The notes under the pieces: generated by a model
Told to the model about the DNA's origin: nothing
What the model saw: the letters and a program-made list of their open reading frames with translations, nothing else
Database searches by the model: none
Position numbers and translations under genes: made by a program
Source: Plantago ovata
Taxonomy: Eukaryota > Streptophyta > Magnoliopsida > Lamiales > Plantaginaceae
DNA length: 64,000 nt
Reading direction: 5' to 3'
Assembly (NCBI GenBank): GCA_028274465.1
Contig: CM051455.1
Span: 56,252,738-56,316,737, forward strand
Shown: positions 11,381-20,786 of the stretch, in pieces
Position numbering within the stretch: position 1 is the stretch's first letter
Layout of the letters: each line of letters opens with the position of its first letter

Positions 11381-12294
11381 TTGGTCTCCAAAGTTTCAGT
11401 GTGTTGAAGTATGGTGATAAGTGAAATATTTTGAGTTGGTGTTGCTTAGTGACTTGTGAAAAATTGTAACAAGTATAGAGTATTTAAAGACCCCCTAGCT
11501 TTAGAAGCCTGTAATAACTATGAGATCACCTAACTACTATTAGTTTTACATTCTAATTATTTATTGATTACAGTGATTTAATGCATGTTTTATTACCTAA
11601 TTGTAGTTCTTATTGATTTATTACCTAATTGTAGTTCTTATTGACTTAACTCAAGCTGCATTTTTTGTCAACTACAATTCGTACAACAATTGGTATACTT
11701 TTAATACTACACTTAATTTTTTTTTTCTGATCATATATCAATTCGTATTGGAGTTGAATTGCAAATTAATTTCATACGTACGACATTCGAATATTATATT
11801 TCGAACTTTAGTTAGTATGTTACGTTTTTTTAACTAGTCGATAAGGTCGTCTTAGAAGTTTTGCCTTACTGACTTATGGACCAATTATATCTATTTTAAA
11901 GGTTACTTATAAATAATCAATGTAGGGATAAAGGGTTAGGATTTCTATGCAAATATGAAGCGTTTAGATTAGACAAAATAAGATCAATGGCCAAGATTGC
12001 ATCAGAGAAAAGCTACTTTAATTTCTCTGTTTCTCCTCTCCAACACGCCTGAAACGGCTTCACAGCAATGAATACCGATTGTATTTATCAATAATCATCA
12101 TGACCCTTTACACTAGCCTTAATAGAATGGTCTTTTCAAAGTCTACCTCATCTCTTTACATAATCAATGTGACTTACTATCATACCATTCAAGTGTAAAT
12201 CTGTTTTACACTTTCAGATTTAATAAACCGCAGGTTTCCTCTTTCTAGCAACAATCTGTTTTATCAGAACGCTTCTTTCCCGAAATAGGTGTTT
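11381..12294. other. Divergent promoter region between Myb/SANT-like 2 and PB1-like 2
   Basis: AT-rich sequence with no coding frame. The minus-strand TATA candidate is at 11481-11490. A pyrimidine-rich stretch near 12020-12045 may be the 5' leader of the plus-strand gene. Confidence 0.35.
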
Positions 12295-13799
12295 ATGGAT
12301 AAAGGAAAGCAGCTCATGCAAGGCAGTGGTGGTGGCAAAGGGAAGGAGAAGGTTGGCTGTCCAGTAAAGCCAAGGACCATAAGAGGTGAGTATCATCTTA
12401 TCTGCTTCCAACTACCAGCCTGCAAATCATAAAAATCATGCATGCTGTTGTATAATTCCCTCTTTGATGATAGATTGTTGTATAATCTAAATGTTATAGG
12501 GCTAGGAACCTAGCATTTATGTGAACAAAAAGCCATCACAATTTATTGGCATTGGTACATATTGACAGATTGTGTTGATTGTTTTGGTTTCTGATCTGGT
12601 ACAACATTAATATATGGGAAACAAAATCGAGCCAAGGCATTCCAGTTAATACATAAAACAGGAAATATGAGTTCTGTGTTTGTGCAATATGTAACAAGAC
12701 ATCTCTTACTTCTTTATGGTCTTACTGAACATGATTAATGTGTTGTATTTTAAGTTATAAAATAATTCTAATATGATTACAGAAAAAAAATAGCTAGTGA
12801 ACTTAAAAATCTCATTTTGTCTCATAAACAACATGGTGTATATTTCAGTTGTTTGTTGATATTAATTTTTTATTCTACAAAAAAATTGAATAACAAAATC
12901 ACAATTAGTAAGTATGAAATTCATAGGAGCCAAAAATTGGGTAAGCAAGTTAACAGAGTTATTTATAAACCTCTGGCAAACTGCTGATTAACAGTGTAGG
13001 GCTCATCAAAATTTATCAGAAGGCAGGTTGATCAATTTAAAGTATGTATAACTTCTTATAAACAAGTATGTTAACTTGTGATTATCTTCTGGAAAAAAGG
13101 CTGGTTGATCAATTTAAAGTATTTTTTAAATGTATAACTTCTGATATTTCAATTGTATGGCTGGTTGCTGGTAGATAATTCGGTAAGCATGTTAACATAG
13201 TTATTTGTAAAGTTGTGGCAAACTACTGATCCATGTATTGTTTCTGATAAGGTCCTCCTGTTGATCTGAAGACAATAATCCTGGTTGGTGGTGGAAGATG
13301 GAACGTGCACCCTATTAACGGATTGTTTTATTTTAATCCTAGAAAACAATATGTTCACTGCTGCGATCCGCAAACATTCAATATGACTGAACTGCTTCGA
13401 GCTATTTTACAATCTGTAGGTGATCGCATTGCTCCTAACTGGTTTTGGTATCACAAACATGGATGTGTATTCCCCTCTGGACTCACCCCAATCCAGAACA
13501 ATGATGATGTTAGTAGAATGTGGCCTAATGTTGACGCTTTTCGTTCACGAGTAGCTGTTGTCTACACTCAAGATAAGCTACTTGAAATTGACTCTACTTG
13601 GCAGAAAACTTTGTACCAAATTCCACAGCAAGTCCCAACCTTTGATCCAAACTTTAAGGTGTTTGAATTGTATGTTGAGGCAGCGCAGGCAGATTGGATT
13701 GCAGATATGGCTGGACCGGCTGAACAATGGGAGCAAGTTACTACTGGTAAAACTTGGTATGTGTCTACATGTCCGGTGCCAAAAGTTATTGGGGTTTGA
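12295..13799 (+). CDS. PB1-like domain protein 2 of the Harbinger element
   Basis: Exon 1 (12295-12385) starts MDKGKQLMQGSGGGKGKEKV and ends before GTGAGT. Exon 2 starts at 13252 after the acceptor GATAAG. The join is in frame (phase 1) and gives about 212 residues. The domain reads VGGGRWNVHP, NMTELLRAIL, NWFWYHKHGCVFPSGLTPI, NNDDVSRMW, VAVVYTQD, the same order as in PB1-like protein 1 and in PB1-like domains of plant MuDR-type proteins. Near the C-terminus is KTWYVST, matching TWYVS in protein 1. No stop interrupts the frame. It is divergent from Myb/SANT-like gene 2 and convergent with gene 3. PB1-like domains usually mediate protein contacts; a role with the Myb-like proteins is a guess from the repeated pairing. 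Confidence 0.7.
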
Positions 13800-14344
13800 A
13801 TCGTTCTAAACTTTTCATTTTAATCCATCAGAACTTGAATGGTTTTATTTTTTGAAATGACAATGATGTGATCATGCTATATTCTGATGATTTTGATTTT
13901 GTAAAAGACATAACGTAGTTTCCTGAATGTTGTTCCTTCTAAGAATGTTGACAAATGTTTATATTTAATGTTGTACTTGAATGTTCAAATTGAGTGATTC
14001 ATGTATTTAAAATTTTTATTAAGAAGTTCTGTTCTACTAATCTTCCTTATTTGATCACTATATCTTAACATCAAAATGCTTATCTCAAATATTATAGCTT
14101 AACAATAAAAATATAGTAGACATTATAATCTAATTGAACAGTCCAATCCCTTTCATTAAAATACCAAAATACAGCATAAGTGCAACTGCAAATACAAAGG
14201 ACATAAAAAAAAACAAAGTACAAAAGTGAACTACTCAAGAACTCAAAAAAACAAAGTACGAACATCAGTTTAAAAGATACCTACTTAGTTGGCCAAGTAG
14301 GTGGGGATGGATTGTTTTAGATCAACCTAAAATACTAAAGTGAA
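13800..14344. other. 3' regions of two convergent genes; no gene seen
   Basis: AT-rich. It should contain the 3' ends of PB1-like gene 2 (plus) and Myb/SANT-like gene 3 (minus). Nothing else is supported. Confidence 0.4.
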
Positions 14345-15332
14345 CTACTCCTCCGAATCTGTGTCATTTCCCTCCTCGATGATCTTGTTAGCCTCCTCGC
14401 GAATCTTAGCTTCTTTCTTCTGCCTATTTGCCTCAACCTTGCGATTCCAGGTACCAGCAGACATCTCATGTAATGGACTGCTGGCACTTGATTCTCCAGG
14501 AGAACCAACAAAGTCCCAAATGATTTTCTTCCTCGCAACTTTCTTCTTCTCAGAGACCAAGCGTGACTTTTCCCACTCTGCAGATGTGATGAATGAGTAT
14601 CCCGGAGAGCTGGAATCATGCGATGCAAAAAGCATGGAGCGCTGGTTGACAGGGGATGCAGCATGGACAACAGTAACAGCCAAAGAATTGACTGGAGCAA
14701 GAGGAGATGTTGGTGAGTTTGGTTCCGCAAGCTCATAAGTGTCGGTTGGTTCCATGTTGGATTCTCCCTTGTTTGCATACGAATCAGAAGCAAAGCCAAA
14801 ACCAATACCCTCAAACAGGATGCCTAGGTCAATCCAGAGGGGATCTCCAGCTGCCACGTACCAGAGAACACGTTTTTCCTTCTACAAAAACACACAAATA
14901 TAATATTGTAAGGATTGCGAATGAAGTACCAACTTAGCAAAGCAAAAAGGATTTAATTAAGGAGATCAATATTAACCATACCACCATTAATCGCTCCCAG
15001 ACACCGTCATCTGCCATGAACTTGTTTGTAGCAGGTGACCATAGGAGTTCATCTTCACACCTCATAAAGGACATCACGTAATGTCTATCGTAGAGCATCT
15101 TGACAAACTTGACAATATCAGCTCTGTGGTAAACCACGTCAAACTTGCAATACAACTTGTTGATCATCTGGTCAATTGGCCACCACTTTTTCATTGGCCA
15201 CTCCCAGGCAGCATGATCAATCTGGATTTTCTTGAGACCCTGGAGCAGAAACTCAACATGTTCCTTAGGGAACTTGGCATCATAGAACACCAAGTCCTGC
15301 TGGGCAATCGCAATAGCATTAGAGTGCTTCAT
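14345..15332 (-). CDS. Myb/SANT-like protein 3 of the Harbinger element
   Basis: Exon 1 (15332-14982) and exon 2 (14878-14345) flank an intron of about 103 bp; the best in-frame acceptor is GTAGAAAG. The product is about 294 residues. Exon 1 has WEWPMKKWWPIDQMI, KMLYDRHYVMSFMRCEDELLWS and ADDGVWERLMV, then the phase-0 intron shared with the paralogues. Exon 2 starts LWYVAAGDPLWIDLGILFEG and continues into a Ser/Pro-rich linker, a basic patch (SEKKKVARKKIIWDFVGSP) and a charged predicted coiled-coil tail (KVEANRQKKEAKIREEANKI). The basic patch could be a nuclear localisation signal. A clear TATA box lies at 15451-15460. Frame intact. Confidence 0.7.
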
Positions 15333-15450
15333 TGCTCAATGAAACTGGACTCTGACGTGCAATTTGTTTGTGGAGCTCTTGCCTTTTTTAAGTTTACTTT
15401 CTTTTTCTGTATAAGTGGGGATGGATTGTTCTATTTCAGCCAGAGTTTGC

Positions 15451-15460
15451 CTTTTTATAG
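15451..15460 (-). promoter_or_regulatory. TATA box of Myb/SANT-like gene 3
   Basis: On the minus strand the sequence reads CTATAAAAAG about 120 bp before the start codon at 15332. It is followed further upstream by repeats containing AAACCCTA (telo-box-like) motifs. Confidence 0.6.
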
Positions 15461-15502
15461 TGAAGTTCTAGATAATAGCTAAAAATTAGCGTGCGTGCTA
15501 AA

Positions 15503-15605
15503 TAAAAGGGTATAGCCCATAGTGCAAATGGTTTAGGGCATATTGCAAAGGGTATAGGGCATAGAGCAAAGGGTTTAGGGCATAGTGCATAGGGTTTAGG
15601 GTTAA
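15503..15605. repeat. Short tandem repeat with telomere-like TTTAGGG words
   Basis: Four to five units of about 21 bp around GGGTTTAGGGCATAGTGCAAA. On the minus strand they give AAACCCTA words, known in plants as telo-boxes when found in promoters. They lie 50-150 bp upstream of the TATA box of Myb/SANT-like gene 3. Whether they act in regulation is unknown. Confidence 0.7.
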
Positions 15606-15659
15606 CGGCATGGGCACCCGAGGGGCATGGAGCGATGGGTTTAAGAGTCAACGAATAGT

Positions 15660-16845
15660 AGAACTTACAATTTTTTTATTTTAATGCAATAGTACTAAAC
15701 ACGAAAATTATATGTGAGATACAAGCAAACGCATATATCTTTTCAAATTGTTAAAAAAATAACACATGGAAAGCCATCCGTTCTCAACAGTTTAGCAATC
15801 TTTAACTCCGATAATTATATAATTAAATTGCAAGACGTGCATTAGTAAAAATGATCGGAGCGATGGTTATATGAATATACTAATTCCAATATTTTATTTT
15901 ATTTTAATACAATTTCGGTAGTGAACTACATAGGGCATATACTACTTTCATACTAATGTCAAGTTTTCGTAGCGAACAAGTTAGGGCTATTCAGTGTGAA
16001 TGAGTAGACGTTTACATAATTTATTTTTTATTCAACCATTTAATTAATTATATTTTATTTATTTCAACCTATCCCCCTTTTGGTGTTCTATATTAACTGG
16101 TGCTTACTTGTGAAATGTGAATTATTGCAAATGAAATTTGTAAATTGTAAAGGTTAATGACAATATCGGGACATACTTGGATTACATTTGACTTTTAATG
16201 GATATAGCCATGACAATTAAAATCTACCTACATTGTACTTTTGATTTCCGACTTATAAATTGTACCTCATTTACAATTAGCATAATAAAAACCGTAGTAC
16301 TATTAAAACATAATTTAATACTAATCCCTAGTTTGTCCATAAACATCCATTTAAATCATAAACCGTAGTTTGAGATGTATAAGGAATATCCATTTGTTTA
16401 AAGGCGTAGTCTTCCAACGAGATTAATACTAATCCATGTCTGTCCTATACAACATGGCACATCCTAATCCAGAAACATCTACAATGTTCGCCCTATAAGT
16501 ATATAGGAAATAGAAGCATCAGTTATGGTTGTACGATTCCAATTAAATAGTTAAACATGATTATAATATTAAATTTAAATCAGCAAAAATAAATATGAAA
16601 ACGAACCATCAAACAACAATCAGAAACTACAACATTTAATACTAAATTCGGACATAGTTTGCGTTTACATTTTCAGCATATGAGAGGTGGAACAAAAGAA
16701 TGCCAATAGTTGACACAATACAAAAGAAAGCAAGTGGTCAAAAGCAAATATGCGTCCAACAGTTTAATTGTTAAGGAAGCATCCAGAACTAATTGCTTGT
16801 TTGATAATCCACTGCCAAAACCCTCCCACATGCATGAATCCACAT
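15660..16845. other. AT-rich stretch inside the Harbinger element, no gene
   Basis: No open frame with protein-like content and no RNA gene seen. It separates the duplicated cargo genes from the standard Myb/SANT and nuclease genes. Confidence 0.5.
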
Positions 16846-16847
16846 GT

Positions 16848-18015
16848 TTAAGGATTGTCTAGATTAGTACCCCATATCTCCCCAGAAGTCTGAACCTCAT
16901 TCATAACCCACTCTTCCATGTCATTGTATTCCATAGCAAGAAAGTCATCAAGCATTTTATCATCACGCAGAAGCTTCTTAATCATGCAGAATCTGGCCTT
17001 TGCAGGAAGTGCGTAAAAGCTATCCATGTGACTTCTCATAGTCTGAATCTTTTCAGCCTTGTTCATCGGAACTGGGGTATTTGAAATGATTATTGGGGCG
17101 TTCATGGACTCTACTGCCTGTTTCAGAATTTTTCCCAGACCAGTCATCATAGTGCTAAAGTTTGAGACCTCATTCTGTCCACCGCCTACCTTTCCCTTCC
17201 TGTTACGTTTGAAGTTCCTGTTCGACTCCACTTCATCAGGAACTTGACGTTTTTGTCCGGAGTTGGCATCAACATTTCCATCAGCATTCATCGAATCGTC
17301 ACCACCTTCAGCAGTTTCCTCAGCATCATCACTGAAATACTCATCATCACTAACAAGAAGCTTCTCTTTAGCTTCAGCAAATCCCCTAGCACTCTCACCA
17401 CGAGCCCTGTCTGTGCCATATATCTCACACGAGTCCTCAAAGAAAACATATTTCTCACGTTTGATCTTGTTAAGAACCTTATGTTTCTGCAAGACACACA
17501 TGACATTAAGAATTTAATCAATATGAAGTACGAGCAATTAACTAATATAACTTCTAAAAAAAACCGAAAATGAACATTAATAACTAGAGATTCAAACTGC
17601 CAAGAACAATCTGAAATGATACCTGGCAAGCAGCACGCCATATGTCATCACTACATCCAAACTCCATCTTGATATCACACCAGCCCATCCCTGATTTTTC
17701 ACTGAGTTCCAGGACAGCCTTATGCTTGTCCCTCATGCTCCGAACACGGTTCTTAATGTGAGGTTTGATCCTCAAGTCAGTACCAGAAAAATGCTTCCTC
17801 AAGTGAACCTGCAAGTACTGGAAGCCACCTGGCTTGAAGCCTTGCGGGGACTTAAGGCCAGCAAGCTTAGCCTTCTTCATTCCCTCAATCAGACATTTCT
17901 CCTCATCAAAAGTCCACGGCCTGTAGCCTCCACTTCCTTGTCCTTTCTGACTTGCATCGTTGACATCCTATGTTCCTAGACCACTTTGTGGTAAGCTCCC
18001 GTTGCTCTCAGCATT
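16848..18015 (-). CDS. Standard Harbinger Myb/SANT-like DNA-binding protein (ORF1)
   Basis: The exon upstream of 17623 codes YRPWTFDEEKCLIEGM, then HIKNRVRSMRDKHKAVLELS and GMGWCDIKMEFGCSDDIWRA, a typical Myb/SANT-like domain of PIF/Harbinger ORF1 proteins. It joins in phase 0, across a 136-bp intron, to 17486-16848, which codes an acidic linker (SDDEYFSDDAEETAEGGDD), a basic patch (KRNRKGKVGGG) and a helical C-terminal part ending EWVMNEVQTSGEIWGTNLD. In known Harbingers this protein binds the subterminal DNA and carries the nuclease into the nucleus. An in-frame TAG at 17968-17970 precedes the domain. It may be a CAG to TAG change, or be removed if the AG of that TAG is a splice acceptor. 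The 5' end of the gene is therefore uncertain. Confidence 0.75.
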
Positions 18016-18302
18016 CTGTTAAAGCAGAAATCAAAATCAGAAACATATAAATGAAAAAAAGAATTTAACAGAAAAATGTACCTAATTATTTAGGTATGTT
18101 TCAATGAAAGATGGATTCACAGAAAACATTATGATATATCTCATATAGATGCAAAGGCCATTACCACAATAATTCAATCCAATTAAAAAGAACAAGAAAT
18201 TTAAAGAAATTTTACAGCACACCATTAATTAGCACATTCTCAGAATCCTGAATATCTGAATCTAGTTTCACATAATTCATAACATTGTCAGAGAAACTAT
18301 CT

Positions 18303-20179
18303 CTACTGCCTATTATTTCTCTGAACACGCCAGTTCACGAACATGTCGTGTGCCATATTTTGTCTCTTTTCTTTCCAAGCTGTAGTCCCTGCAACACCAT
18401 GAATTGCAGGTTCATCATCCTCCATATCTGCAGGTAATTCATCCTCTGGAATGTAACCATCCATGTCAGCTTCGACCTCATCATCCTCATCAGTTAACAT
18501 ATCATCTTTGCTCACATTACGAAGGAAGTTGTGAATCAGTGTGCAAGCCAAAATTATTTCATTTTGAGTCTCCAGAGGATAAAATGAAGGAGATCTTAGG
18601 ATCCCAAATCTCTTCTTCAAAAGACCGAATGACCTCTCAATAATATTTCTAGCAGATGAGTGTTTCAGGTTGAAATACTCTTTATGATTCTGTGGTGCTA
18701 CTCCACCGTGGCCCCATTCCTGAAGATGATATCGTGTGCTCCGAAAAGGAGCGAGGAAGCCAGGGGCGTTTGCATAAGCAGCATCAACTAGGTAATAGCA
18801 ATCTGGAACAAATACAAATCAGATATACGCAGGCAATAGCAGATAGCAAAAAGTTTTAAACCAACACCTGTTGGCACTTGGAAGCCATTTTCCCTATCCA
18901 TTGCATCACTTAGAACTCTGGCATCTGCTGTCGAACCCTCCCAACCAGTAAGTATGTAGACAAACTTCATTTCACGGTCACATACACCTAGCACATTAAC
19001 TGTGACTTGGCCTTTCCTATTACGATACATGGCCTGCCTGTGTAAAGGTGCTAAAACCTTTATATAGGTTCCATCTAATGCTCCAAGACAACCCTGCATA
19101 AAGAAAAATAATCAACAAAAAGATGAAACAAAAAACATATAATAGTTTATTTGATCTGTTATTATAGGTATAAAACTCAAATAACATATCAAGACTACAG
19201 TTATATTAAAGTATACCTCAAATGCAGCCAAGGCTCGTCTTGACAGTCTGCTGTTACTGGTTGAGGGCGGGACACGAGCACATCATGCAACCTTATGACA
19301 ACTCTCAGTACTTCATGAAATGAATGACTAATTGTGTGGCCAGAACGACGGAAAGCAATCTGGATAACTCTGTATTTGAAGTGATGACCTATAATAACAA
19401 GGAAACATGCTACTTTTTCCTGGATGGTAACATGTTTACTATCCTTAAGACCACCCTCATTGACAAGCAGATCACAGAACTGGCGAAATGACGACCTATC
19501 CATTCTAAGCACGTTTTTTGTGATTGTATCATTTGTGTCTGTTAGTCTCTTAATGTATCTAAGCTGACAGCTTCTCTTACGAGACATACTATACCTAATA
19601 TGGAGTCTGCGCTTACGGGACAGTCGAGGAAGCACGTGTTTTTGATAATACAACATCAGTACAACCATCATTCCAATGGTAACAACAATTATTCGCCGCA
19701 AAAATAACCTCCGGCGTAAAATCTTGAACACATAACCCGATTAAGTTAGTAAAACATGTGGCCTACTAATTGGTAAACAGTCTTTAATCTATATTTTCCA
19801 TGCCAATACAACAACGCATCAGAGAGAGACATAGACAAATATCAGAAAGTACATTACTTTGAAGGAGGATAATTTAAACAAGAACTTATTTTCTCATGTA
19901 CTAGTATCATTTCAAAGATGTACAGATCTTTAAAATCTATTGAATCTCAACCCTAAACCATGAACACAAAAACCTCAAATTTGCAACACATACAAGATAG
20001 CACAAAAGATGTACATAAAACTTCAGGTATTGTACAACAAACAAACGTACACAATTAATGGGTTCTGTACAGACAAAACAACTACAAGCATTGAGAAAAC
20101 AAACAATAGAATTGAACACGATAAAACCCAGAAATCAAAGTTTCGGCGTAGGACTTACAGCAGCAGTTTCAGAATCCAT
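18303..20179 (-). CDS. PIF/Harbinger DDE nuclease (HARBI1-type transposase)
   Basis: Predicted exons: 20179-20159 (MDSETAA), 19719-19217, 19093-18868 and 18802-18303, about 416 residues. The N-terminal part has VLRMDRSSFRQFCDLL and a helix-turn-helix-like stretch (VTIQEKVACFLVIIGHH). The catalytic residues are visible: Asp in CLGALDGTYIKV, Asp in GWEGSTADARVLSDAM, and Glu in NIIERSFGLLKKRFGIL. The C-terminus is acidic and ends WRVQRNNRQ. Exons 3 and 4 join in frame. The join of exon 2 to exon 3 is off by one base; PWLHFE followed by GCLGALDG would be restored by one more T in a T-run near 19221, so a single missing base is likely. A non-coding 5' exon probably lies at about 20339-20420 (donor CGAAG then GTAATC). 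Apart from that base the catalytic core looks complete. Confidence 0.85.
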
Positions 20180-20691
20180 GGTTTCCAAGCTCAAATCAAT
20201 AGTGAAATTGCTCAAACTGCAGTACAACAGAAAACCCCAAAATTCTCAGTCGTTACTTTACCATTAGAAGAATCGAAAAGATAGAATTATAGAGGAAGGA
20301 ATTCCGAGTCGGATTACTAAATTCAGACCAGATTACCTTCGACGACCTGAACGGGAAGATTCGGCGGCTGCTCTCGACTGCTGAAACCTAGATTGTGAAT
20401 GGAGTGTTCTGGCGGGTAAAATATATACACTCCAATTATCAGATTTTCTTTTCGTTTTAATTTTCCAGTGGCATTCTTGTAAATAGTATGTCCAATTTAT
20501 GTGCACTTGACCATGCATATTTTTCATACATCAGAAAGGCACGTATGAAAAGAGGTGTGTTTTGGGCCTCCGAAACGCACGGTCCAATTTTTCAGGCCTA
20601 ACCGGTCCAACCAGAACACACATTCTAAACTTAAAAAACAAACAGCGTTTTCGGCAATTTCAGTGTGTTCCGGGTGCAGTTTGACTGCAAA

Positions 20692-20719
20692 TACACCCGA
20701 ACCAAAACCAAAGGGGGCA
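20692..20719 (-). repeat. Right terminal inverted repeat of the Harbinger element
   Basis: Inverted it reads TGCCCCCTTTGGTTTTGG and on to TTCGGGTG, matching the left end with a short insertion. It is followed by TAA, the target duplication. Confidence 0.85.
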
Positions 20720-20786
20720 TAAAATTATCTCTCTCCCAAATGACTCCCATATCACTCTGATTAAACTCAATTCTCCATCACTGAAA

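Larger units (their letters stand above)
6579..20719 (-). mobile_element. Giant (14.1 kb) PIF/Harbinger DNA transposon with multigene cargo
   Basis: The left end starts TGCCCCGTTTGGTTGGGGTG and the right end, inverted, starts TGCCCCCTTTGGTTTTGG and continues to TTCGGGTG. The ends are flanked by the 3-bp duplication TAA (6576-6578 and 20720-20722), the usual target of PIF/Harbinger. Subterminal parts also match in inverted orientation (a shared TGTTTGTTTTTT block and TGTGTTCTGG-GG-TTGGACC-like block at about 6700-6750 and, inverted, 20600-20650). The element encodes a DDE nuclease (18303-20179) and a Myb/SANT protein (16848-18015), the two standard Harbinger proteins. In addition it holds three related Myb/SANT-like genes and two PB1-like genes. 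Autonomous plant Harbingers are typically a few kb, so this one is much larger than usual. It is inserted 64 bp before the COG4 start codon. Confidence 0.85.

Noticed and set aside
15436-15651. A 71-codon minus-strand frame with repeated Pro/Phe/Ala text
   Set aside because: It is a translation of the telomere-like tandem repeat and not a protein gene.
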